Shown here one piece after another: positions 43,465 to 52,471 of a DNA stretch of 64,000 nucleotides. A program made the translations under genes and the position numbers. The DNA is from CAZAMB01 sp964486335 (lineage in GTDB: Bacteria > Planctomycetota > Phycisphaerae > UBA1845): NCBI GenBank assembly GCA_964486335.1, contig CAZAMB010000006.1, forward strand, positions 124,001-188,000, written 5' to 3'. How positions within the stretch are numbered: position 1 is the first letter of the stretch; the number at the start of each line of letters is the position of its first letter. The notes beneath the pieces are model-generated. The model did no database searches. It saw nothing but the letters and a program-made list of their open reading frames with translations, and was not told the origin of the DNA.

Positions 43465-43908
43465 CTATTCCGGAATCTCGGCCTCGACAAGCTGCGCCAG
43501 TAGGGTCAGCGATTCCTGCCAGCCAACGCAACACGCTTCAGGCGGAATGACATCCGGGATCCCTTCCTGCACGATGTTCAACTCCGTTCCGCACGATACC
43601 ACCTTGAGTGTGATCGTCACCTGCATCTCGCCCGGCAGATTCGGGTCATCGAAACGATCGGTATGGCGAATGCGCTGATGGGGCACGAGTTCAAGATAGG
43701 TTCCACCGAAGGAGTGGCTGTTCCCGGTGCCGAAATTCGTGAACGACATCCGGAAGGTCCCGCCGACTTTGGCATCGATATGATGGACCCGGCCCGTGAA
43801 CCCGTTCGGCGGAAGCCATTTGACCATGGCCTCTGCGTCCAGAAAGGCACGATAGACTTTTTCTGGCTTCGCCTTCAGGACTCGATGAAATCGAACGGTG
43901 TTTGGCAT
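43465..43908 (-). CDS. SRPBCC (AHSA1-like) domain protein
   Basis: 147-residue START/Bet-v1-fold protein of the AHSA1 group. The typical opening is VRFHRVLKAKPEKVYRAFLDAEAMVKWLPPNGF, then GGTFRMSFTNFGTGNSHSFGGTYLELVPHQRI and the closing helix CVGWQESLTLLAQLVEAEIPE. The family binds hydrophobic ligands in a deep cavity; many members are of unknown function and are encoded beside ArsR-type regulators, which is not the case here. The ATG at 43908 has only a weak ribosome-binding site (GAG). Its 3' end touches module B copy 2. It is in the cytoplasm, as no signal peptide is present. Confidence 0.88.
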   Translation of the reverse strand: MPNTVRFHRVLKAKPEKVYRAFLDAEAMVKWLPPNGFTGRVHHIDAKVGGTFRMSFTNFGTGNSHSFGGTYLELVPHQRIRHTDRFDDPNLPGEMQVTITLKVVSCGTELNIVQEGIPDVIPPEACCVGWQESLTLLAQLVEAEIPE

Positions 43909-44063
43909 GATGCGCTCGGGTCAATTCGCTTGCCGGTTTCGGGAAACCCGGATCAAACTAACACGGGAGTCTTCGAAAGAAAACGACGACAAGGTGACGT
44001 CCTCGGCGCCGGTTCGAAGTCGCCCGCGAGGGGACAAAGGACTGGCCTGCAAATCTTGAAGAC

Positions 44064-44081
44064 TCGGAAAAAAGTTTCCGA
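44064..44081. terminator. AT-rich hairpin between the SRPBCC and HU genes
   Basis: TCGGAAA and TTTCCGA form a perfect 7-bp stem around AAAG. It lies 34 bp beyond the stop of the HU-type gene (minus strand). It lacks a following T-run, so terminator function is only possible. Confidence 0.35.
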
Positions 44082-44114
44082 TCTGGACTGTCACTGCTCA
44101 ATGGTGGGAATCGG

Positions 44115-44504
44115 CTAGCGCTTGCGGCCCGGCGTGATGCCGCTCCGCGCGGAAGCGCTTCGGTTGGGCTGGGATGTCGGTTCCAAGGGAAGACCGGTCG
44201 CGGGATCGACTACGGGAGGAGTTGCGAGCATTTGCTCTTTCATGATCCGACCGACTTTAAACTTTACCGTGCGTTTTGAAGGAACGTGCACTTTGTCCAT
44301 CGTTTTTGGGTTTTGCGCCTGCCTTGAAGCCCGAATTCGGCTCTCAAAAACCCCAAAATCGCGGAACTCCAGCCGATTGCCTTTGCCCAGTTCCTGAATA
44401 ATTGAATCCAAAAACGACTGAATGACCTGCTTCACAAGTGCCCGCTTGCAGCTTTCCTGCTCGGCAATGCGGTCAATGAGTTCCTTCTTCGTGATGGTCG
44501 CCAT
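44115..44504 (-). CDS. HU/IHF-family DNA-binding protein
   Basis: 129-residue histone-like protein. Residues 1-93 cover the family: helical body (TKKELIDRIAEQESCKRALVKQVIQSFLDSI), core strand GNRLEFRDFGVFESRIRASRQAQNPKT, and the arm returning as HVPSKRTVKFKVGRIMKEQM. The DNA-contacting tip (QNPKT, where HU and IHF have RNPxT) is present. An extra C-terminal tail of about 36 residues, rich in Pro, Ser and Arg (ending GITPGRKR), extends beyond typical HU length, as seen in some planctomycete and actinobacterial HU proteins. It bends and compacts DNA. The ATG at 44504 has only a weak GAG ribosome-binding site. The next gene upstream encodes the CapD-like protein, 169 bp away. Confidence 0.92.
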   Translation of the reverse strand: MATITKKELIDRIAEQESCKRALVKQVIQSFLDSIIQELGKGNRLEFRDFGVFESRIRASRQAQNPKTMDKVHVPSKRTVKFKVGRIMKEQMLATPPVVDPATGLPLEPTSQPNRSASARSGITPGRKR

Positions 44505-44673
44505 TCAACGGCTCGCAACGCAGCAAGGGATTCACAATGGTGGAGTAATTATTCTGTTAGGGAACGACGCCGATTGCACGCAAATCATCATACAACAACG
44601 ACTTGGGGTCCGCAAGCTTAATGTTTCACATACCGCGCGGGGCTCTTTACGCGCCGAAATACGCGAAAAGCTC

Positions 44674-46668
44674 TCAAGCTGTGACGGAAAATTGGTTCGT
44701 CTGGGACAATCCGGGTGGATTCTCGACTTGTGGATTGGGGTTGTATTCCGGCACCAAACGTCGCAATTCGCTCTGAATATCGACCAAACACCCCGTTTCG
44801 GCGAGTCCGAGGACTCGTTCGATTCCGGCCAAAACGGCCATTCGATCCTCGGGCCGATGCTTCCAAATGCCAATCTTGGCATGGACCGTTGGTTCGACAT
44901 TTTCGCCTTCGTTGGCGAGTTCCTCGAACAGTTTTTCGCCGGGCCGCTTTCCAGTAAAAGCGATTTCGATGTCGATGCCGGGCCGGAGTCCGCTGAGTGT
45001 GATCATGTCGCGGGCGAGGTCGACGATTTTCACCGGCTCACCCATGTGAAGCATGTAGATTTCGCCGCCGTTTCCCATCGTACCCGCTTGAAGAACGAGT
45101 TGAGCGGCTTCGGGAATGGTCATGAAATAGCGGGTCATTTCCGGGTGGGTCACGGTGACGGGACCGCCGGTCTCGATCTGTTTTCTGAAAATGGGGACGA
45201 CGCTTCCGCTGCTGCCCAGCACGTTGCCAAAACGAACCGTGACGAAATGAGTCGCGCCCGCGCCGGTCAGCCCCTGGACGTACATCTCCGCGACGCGCTT
45301 GGTGCAGCCCATGATGCTGGTGGGGTTCACGGCCTTGTCGGTCGAGATCATCACCATTCTCGCCACCTTGGCGGTCAAACAGGCATCGGCGACGACCCTT
45401 GTCCCCATGATGTTGTTCTTCACGGCTTCTCCGGGATTGACTTCCATCATGGGAACATGCTTGTGGGCGGCGGCATGAAAGACGGCGGCCGGATGATGGG
45501 CGGCGAAGATCGCGTTGATCCGCGGGGCGTCGGTGATGTCGGCGACGCACGGGACAATGTCGAGATCCGGGCGAGATGCCCGAAGTTCGCGGTCGATTTC
45601 GAAGAGGTTGTTTTCGGCCTGTTCAACAAGAATCAACTGGCGGGGACTGAACGCGGCGATTTGCCGGCACATTTCGGCCCCGATGCTTCCTCCTGAGCCG
45701 GTAACCAGGATTCGCTTTTCGCGCAGTTGCCGCCCGATGCGGTCCTTGTCGAGTTCGACGACTTCACGGCCCAGCAGGTCGGCGATGCTGACCTCCCGGA
45801 TGCGGCTGACCTGCACGCGCCCCTCGATCAGATCGGAAATGGCGGGAAGCGTTCGAAAGAGGACACCCAGCCCTTCGCAGCGCTCGACCATTTCGCGGAT
45901 GCGGCGCGGGCCGGCATCGGGCATGGCGATCAGCACTTCCTGCACGGCGTACTGCTCGCACACTTCGCGGATTTGGGTTGTTCGGCCGACGATTTCCACA
46001 TCGTGGATGCGGCCGTGCAACTGCGGCACGTCATCGTCAAGAAACCCCACACAGTGATGCCGCGAAACACCGGCGCGGAGGATTTCGCGCAGCACGGCCT
46101 CTCCGGCGTCGCCCGCTCCGCAAATCAGGACTCGACGGATGTCGCCCGCCTCACGTGGATGCAATTCCTCATAATAGAATCGCACGAGGACTCGCGCGGC
46201 GCAGATCAACGCGATGGTGGCGGCCCAGTCAATCGCGAACACGGCCGACTGTCGGAGGTACTGTTCAGGCCAACGGTCGATCAAAGCGCGTCCGTAGAGA
46301 GCGAACCATGAGTATTCGATGATGAAATAAGCGGACAGAAAAAGGAACGAGCCGATCAGCGACGCGCTGATGACTCCAAAGAGGTCGCGCAGTCCGACGT
46401 AGCGCCATGATCCGCGAAACTGCTGCGTCCATCGAAATACAAACAGCTTGAGGGGAATCGCCAACGCGAGCAGCGGCAGGTAGAGGTCGCGAAACCAGAT
46501 TCGCGTTTCGGTTTCGGTGCGCGTGATCCAACGGAAGTTGTAGGCGAGCAGAAACGCGGCAAGCAAAGCCAGGGCGACGAGGAGCCCATAGGCCGAAGCG
46601 ACCAGGGCGGTTCGGAAGCGAATCAAGGTCGGGGACAAGGGAGGATGGACTGCGCCGGGTTGTTCCAT
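44674..46668 (-). CDS. CapD/WbpM-type membrane nucleotide-sugar 4,6-dehydratase
   Basis: 664-residue polysaccharide biosynthesis protein. Four N-terminal membrane helices are followed by a CoA-binding-like Rossmann domain (RRVLICGAGDAGEAVLREIL, about residue 178) and a C-terminal SDR domain (ILVTGSGGSIGAEMCRQI, about residue 315). The active-site segment MISTDKAVNPTSIMGCTKRVAE shows the Ser-Met-Lys arrangement of long WbpM-like dehydratases, where methionine replaces the usual tyrosine. The ending FTGKRPGEKLFEELANEGENV is characteristic. It would convert UDP-GlcNAc or a related sugar to the 4-keto-6-deoxy form for O-antigen, capsule or exopolysaccharide. I used the ATG at 46668; a GTG one codon earlier is possible. 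No polysaccharide cluster adjoins it, only an exported TPR-like protein gene upstream. Confidence 0.92.
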   Translation of the reverse strand: MEQPGAVHPPLSPTLIRFRTALVASAYGLLVALALLAAFLLAYNFRWITRTETETRIWFRDLYLPLLALAIPLKLFVFRWTQQFRGSWRYVGLRDLFGVISASLIGSFLFLSAYFIIEYSWFALYGRALIDRWPEQYLRQSAVFAIDWAATIALICAARVLVRFYYEELHPREAGDIRRVLICGAGDAGEAVLREILRAGVSRHHCVGFLDDDVPQLHGRIHDVEIVGRTTQIREVCEQYAVQEVLIAMPDAGPRRIREMVERCEGLGVLFRTLPAISDLIEGRVQVSRIREVSIADLLGREVVELDKDRIGRQLREKRILVTGSGGSIGAEMCRQIAAFSPRQLILVEQAENNLFEIDRELRASRPDLDIVPCVADITDAPRINAIFAAHHPAAVFHAAAHKHVPMMEVNPGEAVKNNIMGTRVVADACLTAKVARMVMISTDKAVNPTSIMGCTKRVAEMYVQGLTGAGATHFVTVRFGNVLGSSGSVVPIFRKQIETGGPVTVTHPEMTRYFMTIPEAAQLVLQAGTMGNGGEIYMLHMGEPVKIVDLARDMITLSGLRPGIDIEIAFTGKRPGEKLFEELANEGENVEPTVHAKIGIWKHRPEDRMAVLAGIERVLGLAETGCLVDIQSELRRLVPEYNPNPQVENPPGLSQTNQFSVTA

Positions 46669-46739
46669 CACGTTGGGATCATCCCCTCGACAATTGTCGC
46701 CAGTCCCTCAGGGGCATTGGGTTGCGCGAAGCGCCGACG

Positions 46740-46859
46740 TAGAAACGCAGAGTGACTTGCTCGATCGGCACGAGACAGACGATGTAATCCGCTGGGTGTG
46801 CAGCATTCCAGGTCCGCGCGGGCTGAAGCCCGCGGCTCGCTGTGGTACATTCTTTCCGC
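46740..46859 (-). repeat. 120-bp dispersed repeat, copy 2
   Basis: Reverse-complement counterpart of 29401-29520. The palindrome is at 46817-46834 (CGCGGGC-TGAA-GCCCGCG). It fills the gap between the CapD-like gene start and the TPR-like gene stop, as copy 1 fills the PilZ/HlyD gap. Confidence 0.8.
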
Positions 46860-46873
46860 GCGCCTACTTAGCA

Positions 46874-48055
46874 TCAGTCACGGATTCTCATTGATCGCGC
46901 CGTTATCGCAGCGGTCATTTTTTCGGGCCATGCAGCGAACGTGCGGTCCGGCGCTCGCGTCGCCAGCGAACGGGCGGAGCGAAGGGCGTCATCGCGGCGG
47001 TCCAGATACCAAAGCACGAACGTAAACAGGGCGGTCGTCTCGATGGAGTGACCGGAGGATTCGGCGACGCTTTGCGCCGAAAGTCGAAGGCGGAGCGGGG
47101 TCCCGGCCTCGGCATACTGATCGGCGACGTTCATGTCGTATAGGAACAGGTTCGGTTCCTTGCGATCGAACTCCTGCAATAGTGTGAACGCCGTGTGCAC
47201 GCCGTCCATGGAGAGGTGGGAGAAGATCTCACCGATTCGGGACTCGCCGTCTTCCGGATCGAGGAGCGAGGCGGTTTCAAAGTAGCGTCCGGCGCGGCGG
47301 TAGTCGGCATCTCGAAACGAGGCCCAACCTTCCTGGCGCGCCTTGGCATAGAACAGGTCCGCGCGCGAGGCCAGGCGGTCGTCGAGAGCCACCGGCGCAT
47401 CGGTTGGCTGATGCTCCAAGGAATCCAATCCGGATTGTTGGGCTTCAAGGAAAGGCGTGCGCCCGACGGACCATCGCATCAGGGAATGGGCACCGCCACG
47501 ACTCATCGCGCGTTCGATCGGAGCGTTGAGGCCGGTGGCGAGAATCAATTCGCGGCGGCGTGTGAGAAGTCCGCTCGGATCGTCCGACTCGCGATTGGCG
47601 CGGCGATCGCCGAATCCGCCGTATTGTTCAAAGGCCTCCCGCCGCTCGCGGTCGGAGCCGCCGAAGGACGACGTTCGCGGACGCAGCGAGCGAAGAAACA
47701 CCGCGCCGGTGTATCGGTCCAAAGCAGTTGCAAGCAGATCGCCGGGAAGCGCAAAAGGGGAACCGCGACCGAACTGGTCCGGACGGCGATTCACGTTGAG
47801 ATAGCCGGTCAAGACGTCGCGCTGCACCTCGTTCTGGTAGACGTCGAGGGCGCGGCGATCGGGTCGAATGCCGCGCACATTTCCGTAGGCATCGAGAGGC
47901 CGGACCATGCCATCCACCGGAATGCCCGTGGTCTGCGATCGCACCGACGTCGCCGCCGACAGCAGGGCCACCAGGGTCACGACCGATCGCAACCCTGCGG
48001 AGGCGCGGCGCGGACGCTGATGATTTAATGGATTGCGTTTTGTTGGCCGTTTCAT
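46874..48055 (-). CDS. exported protein, TPR-like, unknown function
   Basis: 393 residues. A basic N terminus and hydrophobic stretch (LRSVVTLVALLSAATSVRSQ) indicate export. The middle is rich in Arg, Gly and Pro with no known domain. The C-terminal half (about residues 225-390) contains helical pairs of tetratricopeptide type: ADLFYAKARQEGWASFRDADYRRAGRYFETASLLDPEDGESRIGEIF, then another about 100 residues on ending LWYLDRRDDALRSARSLATRAPD. It probably acts as a periplasmic scaffold. The ATG at 48055 has no strong ribosome-binding site. Its orientation and the following 120-bp repeat suggest it is not tightly coupled to the CapD-like gene downstream. I do not recognise a named family. Confidence 0.75.
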   Translation of the reverse strand: MKRPTKRNPLNHQRPRRASAGLRSVVTLVALLSAATSVRSQTTGIPVDGMVRPLDAYGNVRGIRPDRRALDVYQNEVQRDVLTGYLNVNRRPDQFGRGSPFALPGDLLATALDRYTGAVFLRSLRPRTSSFGGSDRERREAFEQYGGFGDRRANRESDDPSGLLTRRRELILATGLNAPIERAMSRGGAHSLMRWSVGRTPFLEAQQSGLDSLEHQPTDAPVALDDRLASRADLFYAKARQEGWASFRDADYRRAGRYFETASLLDPEDGESRIGEIFSHLSMDGVHTAFTLLQEFDRKEPNLFLYDMNVADQYAEAGTPLRLRLSAQSVAESSGHSIETTALFTFVLWYLDRRDDALRSARSLATRAPDRTFAAWPEKMTAAITARSMRIRD

Positions 48056-48308
48056 GCCTAGTCATCCACGTCTGTTCATCGGCAGATCGTAGGTTCCCGC
48101 ACAATTCCAATCAAGGTGAAAAGGCGGTTCCCGGCGTTTTACACGCTGAAATCCGCTGAATCCGAGGAGCGCTGGCTGATCGGGTTGCGGACGAGAGCAC
48201 GGACCGATATGGTCCATATCGCTGGGGACATCCGTCGCATGGAATCGGGCGCCATGTGGACGAATCGAGAGAAACCATCGCCATCATGAAACCCAAGGAA
48301 AAAGAATC

Positions 48309-48947
48309 ATGAAACGACGCATCAGTCACCTTCAAACGCTTTTCGTCTGTTTGGCCTGCCTGGCGTTGCGCGGTTCGCGCGCCGACGCCAGCGCGATCAG
48401 TTTTGATTTCAAGGATCCCAAGGGTGTCAATGCGATCGCATTCATTCTCGACTCACCTCTGGAGCCGATCATGGGCGTGGCGTCTGGGATTTCGGGAACG
48501 GTGTCCTTCGATCCCGTCGATCCGAAATCGATCACCGGCCGGCTGATCGTGCAGACGAAGGGGCTGCACACGGAAAACAAGGGAATGAAGGATACGCTGC
48601 ACGGTCCGGACTGGCTCGACGCGGAGAAAAACCGGACGATCGAGTTCGAGTTTAAGAAGGTTGTCGAGGCCAAGACCATTGAAAAGGACGAGCATGAACT
48701 GACGGTGCTGGGGGAGTTGACCTGCAAGGGCGTCAAGAAAGAGCTGACCGTTCCCGTGCGGGTGAGCTATTTGCCAGGACGACTCAGCGAGCGCCTTCGT
48801 CAGGCCAAGGGCGACCTGCTTGTGCTTCGCTCGAGTTTCACGATCAAGCGATCGGACTTCGGGATCAAGCCGGATGTCGGCGACAAGGTCGTCGCCAATG
48901 AGATCGAGCTTCGCGTGTCGATCGCGGGCGGAGCGGTGAAGGAATAG
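48309..48947 (+). CDS. exported YceI-family protein
   Basis: 212-residue YceI-like lipocalin-fold protein. The signal peptide is about residues 1-28 (LQTLFVCLACLALRGSRADA). Family features are FDFKDPKGVNAIAFILDSPLEPIMGVASGISGTVSFDP, then HTENKGMKDTLHGPDWLDAEKNRTIEFEFKKV and ELTVLGELTCKGVKKELTVPVRV. Members bind polyisoprenoid-like lipids in the periplasm and are often linked to stress or respiratory chains. The ATG at 48309 has AAGGAAAAAG nine bases upstream. It is convergent with uvrA, 14 bp between stops, with no visible terminator. The upstream 250 bp must hold its promoter. Confidence 0.93.
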   Translation: MKRRISHLQTLFVCLACLALRGSRADASAISFDFKDPKGVNAIAFILDSPLEPIMGVASGISGTVSFDPVDPKSITGRLIVQTKGLHTENKGMKDTLHGPDWLDAEKNRTIEFEFKKVVEAKTIEKDEHELTVLGELTCKGVKKELTVPVRVSYLPGRLSERLRQAKGDLLVLRSSFTIKRSDFGIKPDVGDKVVANEIELRVSIAGGAVKE

Positions 48948-48961
48948 TTCTGTCGATCGCT

Positions 48962-51799
48962 TTATTGGTTCCGTTGGCGACGTGACAGATAGCGACCGGT
49001 GTGGCTGGTCGGATGACCGGCCACATGTGCCGGAGCGCCCTCGGTGACGATTCGCCCTCCCGCGTCACCGCCTTCGGGGCCAAGGTCGATGATCCAGTCG
49101 GCCGAGGCGATTACGTCTAGATTGTGCTCAATCACGATGACGGCGTGGCCTCGATCGACAAGGCGATGCAACAAGGCCAGGAGGTTTCGTACGTCGGCGG
49201 GGTGCAGCCCGGTGGTGGGTTCGTCGAGGACGTACAGCGTCCTTGTATCTGGCGAGGCGTGGAGTTCGGCGGCGAGCTTGACGCGCTGGGCTTCGCCGCC
49301 GGAGAGCGTGACCGACGACTGTCCGAGGGTCATGTATCCCAGTCCCACGTCGCGGAGTGCCTGGACTCGACGGGCGATGTTGCTGAAGTTCTCGAAGAAT
49401 CGGGTTGCTTCCTCGGCTGACATGTCGAGCACATCGGCGATGTTTTTTCCTCGGTAGCGGATTTCGAGGGTTTCGCGGTTGTAGCGCGCGCCGCCACATT
49501 CGGAGCAGGTGACGTGCACATCGGGCAGGAAGTGCATGGAGATTCGCTTGACGCCCTGTCCTTCGCAGAGATCGCAGCGGCCGCCTTTGATGTTGAAGCT
49601 GAAGCGCTGGGGGCCGTAGCCGCGGATCTTGGCTTCGCGGGTTTTTGCGAAGAGCGCGCGAATGAGGTTGAAGACGCCGACGTAGGTCGCGGGGTTGCTT
49701 CGCGGCGTACGGCCGATGGGCGACTGGTCGACTTCGATGATGCGATCGAGAAGTTCGCCGCCGCGCAGTTCGCTGAACGGAGCTGGTCGCGGTCCCGAAC
49801 CGGTCAGTCGCCTGCGGAGGGCGCGGAGCAGAACCTGATTGACGAGCGTACTCTTTCCGCTGCCGGAAACGCCGGTGACCGCCACGAAGCACCCCAGCGG
49901 AATCCGCACGTCGATGTTCTTGAGATTGTTGGCGGACACGCCGTGAAGTTCGATGGATTGTGACCAGTCCGGGGCGCGAGGCTGATCGGGCGCGACGATG
50001 ACGGATTCGCCGCGAAGAAAGCGACCGGTGATTGATTCGGGGTGGCGGGTCACATCTTCGATCGTTCCCTGGGCGACCAATCGTCCGCCGCGCGCTCCCG
50101 CGCCGGGGCCGATGTCGATCATGTACGTCGCGCTGCGGATCACTTCCTCATCGTGCTCGACGACGATGACGGTGTTGTCGGGCGTGGCCAGTTGTTTGAG
50201 GATGTCGGTGAGTCGTCGCGTGTCGCGGGGGTGGAGCCCGACAGTCGGTTCGTCGAGGACATAGCAGACGCCGGCGAGTCCGCCGCCGATCTGGGTGGCG
50301 AGACGAATCCTCTGAAACTCTCCGCCGGAAAGCGTGATGCTGGATCGATCGAGGGCGAGGTAGTCGACGCCCACGTCGCAGAGGAAGTGAAGGCGTTGGG
50401 TGATTTCGCGAACGAGCGGCTCGGCGACGACGACGGCTTCGCCTTGGAAATGAAGATCGGTGAAGAAGGCGGCCGCCTCACGAATGGTCATTTGCGAAAC
50501 GTCGGCGATAGAGCGTCCGTCGATCTTTGAGCAGAGGGCGGCGCGATTAAGTCTCGCGCCGCCGCACGCTTCGCAAGGAGATTCGCCGAGAAACGCGTGC
50601 AGTTTTTCGCGGGCGGATTCGGAGCCGGTGGTTTCCCAGCGTCGGCGAAGGTCGGGCAGGACGCCTTCGAAGGGGCCGCCGAATCGAGCGGCGTCGGCGT
50701 CGGTCGTTCCGTGCATGAGGATGCCGGCCGCGGACTGGGGGATGTTGCGATAGGGCGTATCGGGCGGGACACCGAATCGGTCGCAGAAATCCTGGATTTT
50801 CTTTGCGTATTCGGCGTTGAGTGTTCGACCCTGCCGACGCCACGCGGCGATTGCGCCGTCGCGAAGCGACCGGGAGGAGTCGGGCACGATCAGATCGGGA
50901 TCGAATTCCAGGGTGGTGCCGAGTCCGTGGCACTGCTGGCAGGCTCCGGTCGGCGCGTTGAAGCTGAAGAGCTGGGGCGTCAGTTCGGGCACGCGCACGT
51001 CGGGATGGTCGGGACAGGCCAGCGCCGCGCTGTAGGCGCGATCGACCCAGCGGTCGTCGTTTTCCTCCACGGCAATGACCACTCGCCCGCCGGATTGTCG
51101 CGTGGCCAGTTCGATGCCGTCGGCCAGTCGCTCGCGGATTTCGGGCTTTACCGTCAGGCGATCGACGACGACCTCGATGGTGTGCTTGCGATTGGCGGCA
51201 AGCGGAGCGATTTCGTCGATCATGGCCACTTCGCCGTCGATACGTACTCGGACGAAGCCGTCGCGGACCGCCTTTTCCAACACCGACTTGTGGCTCCCGC
51301 GCTGTTCAACGACCAGCGGTGCCAGAATGAGAATCCGGCGGCCGGCGGGTTCGGCGAGAACAGCGTCGACCATTTGCGAGGTCGTCTGTTTCGTGATGGT
51401 GCGAGCGCACTTCCAGCAAGTGGGAACACCCGCGCGGGCGAAGAGCACGCGGAGGTAGTCGTGAATTTCGGTGGTGGTGGCGACGGTGGATCGCGGACCG
51501 GCCTGGGACGATCGCTGCTCGACGGCGATGGTGGGGCTGAGGCCCTCGATTCGGTCGACGTCGGGTCGCTGCATCTGCTCGAGAAACTGGCGGGCGTGGG
51601 TCGAGAGCGATTCGACGTATTTGCGGCGGCCCTCGGCGTGGATGGTGTCGAAGGCCAGCGTGCTCTTTCCGCTGCCGGATACGCCGGTGATGACGGTGAG
51701 GGTTCCGCGGGGAATGACGACGTCGATGTTCCGCAGGTTGTGCTGCCGTGCGCCGAAGACGCGAATGGCGGGCTGCTCGGCTAATGGCTCTTTCATCAT
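48962..51799 (-). CDS. uvrA: UvrABC system protein A (excinuclease ABC subunit A)
   Basis: 945-residue DNA-damage sensor of nucleotide-excision repair, acting with UvrB in the cytoplasm. Two ABC cassettes are clear: Walker A VITGVSGSGKSTLAFDT near residue 40 and VTGVSGSGKSTLVNQV near 640; signatures SGGEFQRIRLATQIGGGL and SGGEAQRVKLAAEL; Walker B VCYVLDEPTVGLHPRD and LYVLDEPTTGLHPAD. The second zinc finger (CDLCEGQG...CSECGGARYN) is intact. The first has CPDH in place of the usual CxxC, with CQQC as partner. I chose the ATG at 51799 (AGGGG seven bases upstream); an ATG at 51838 would add 13 residues. The gene has the normal family length. Confidence 0.97.
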   Translation of the reverse strand: MMKEPLAEQPAIRVFGARQHNLRNIDVVIPRGTLTVITGVSGSGKSTLAFDTIHAEGRRKYVESLSTHARQFLEQMQRPDVDRIEGLSPTIAVEQRSSQAGPRSTVATTTEIHDYLRVLFARAGVPTCWKCARTITKQTTSQMVDAVLAEPAGRRILILAPLVVEQRGSHKSVLEKAVRDGFVRVRIDGEVAMIDEIAPLAANRKHTIEVVVDRLTVKPEIRERLADGIELATRQSGGRVVIAVEENDDRWVDRAYSAALACPDHPDVRVPELTPQLFSFNAPTGACQQCHGLGTTLEFDPDLIVPDSSRSLRDGAIAAWRRQGRTLNAEYAKKIQDFCDRFGVPPDTPYRNIPQSAAGILMHGTTDADAARFGGPFEGVLPDLRRRWETTGSESAREKLHAFLGESPCEACGGARLNRAALCSKIDGRSIADVSQMTIREAAAFFTDLHFQGEAVVVAEPLVREITQRLHFLCDVGVDYLALDRSSITLSGGEFQRIRLATQIGGGLAGVCYVLDEPTVGLHPRDTRRLTDILKQLATPDNTVIVVEHDEEVIRSATYMIDIGPGAGARGGRLVAQGTIEDVTRHPESITGRFLRGESVIVAPDQPRAPDWSQSIELHGVSANNLKNIDVRIPLGCFVAVTGVSGSGKSTLVNQVLLRALRRRLTGSGPRPAPFSELRGGELLDRIIEVDQSPIGRTPRSNPATYVGVFNLIRALFAKTREAKIRGYGPQRFSFNIKGGRCDLCEGQGVKRISMHFLPDVHVTCSECGGARYNRETLEIRYRGKNIADVLDMSAEEATRFFENFSNIARRVQALRDVGLGYMTLGQSSVTLSGGEAQRVKLAAELHASPDTRTLYVLDEPTTGLHPADVRNLLALLHRLVDRGHAVIVIEHNLDVIASADWIIDLGPEGGDAGGRIVTEGAPAHVAGHPTSHTGRYLSRRQRNQ

Positions 51800-52471
51800 C
51801 CACACCCCTGGCCTGCCCGCATCAGTGACCGCGAACATTTGTGCAATCCTGTCAATTGGCCGCTATTGGCTTCGCACCTTTTGACAGGGTTTGCGGCGAC
51901 GGCTCGTCCAGTGCATTAAATCTGAAGGGGAAGCTACGCGCAAGCGGCGAGGGGTTCAATTGGGGATGGAGACGAGGCACGAAGGTAAGAAAGGCAACGA
52001 GGCAACAAGGCAAGAAGGCAACAAGGCAAGGAGGCGATGAAGACCGAACTCCGACGCGGCTTGGGATCTTGCCAAGCTCCGTATCGCCCGATCGGAGTCG
52101 AGACCTGGGGGCATGATGCGATCGTAAGATTCAATTGTCCGAAAATGTCGTCCGAATGAACCGATGCTTCGAATTGCAACGCAGGCTTCATTGGAGCATC
52201 GAATTGTGCCGAATAGCCCGTCGAGCGCTCCTGGGTCGGGCAACGCCAAAGACGCTGATCCACTCCCTGATTAGTGGACCCGACGCTTTGCCCATCTTAT
52301 ACTTGGACGGGCGGAGTCGGGAATCGTCGAACCGACCCACGGCGAACCGTGTACAACACCATTGGAACGCCGAGCGAGTTATCCAACATCCTTTCGGCGC
52401 CGAGCGGCGCTGAACCGACGACATCCTGCGAGGGGTCGGCTGACCAACGAGTTCTTCAGGAAGGAGTGGTA
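51800..52471. other. 670-bp divergent intergenic region
   Basis: It should hold the promoters of uvrA and of the S41 protease gene. The only clear structure is the 8-bp tandem repeat at 51991-52038. I found no LexA-like palindrome I would trust. A frame continuous with the protease begins at 52274 but lacks family sequence and a ribosome-binding site. Confidence 0.45.
51991..52038 (+). repeat. 8-bp tandem repeat (minisatellite), about six units
   Basis: Consecutive units AAGGCAAC, GAGGCAAC, AAGGCAAG, AAGGCAAC, AAGGCAAG, GAGGCGAT. Two further, offset relatives (GAGGCACG, AAGGTAAG) precede it from 51974. The unit length is not a multiple of three and the array lies between genes, so copy-number change would not alter a protein. 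Confidence 0.85.

Noticed and set aside
50597..51784. Plus-strand frame of nearly 400 codons opposite uvrA
   Set aside because: uvrA is certain. The opposite frame has no ribosome-binding site or recognisable motif.
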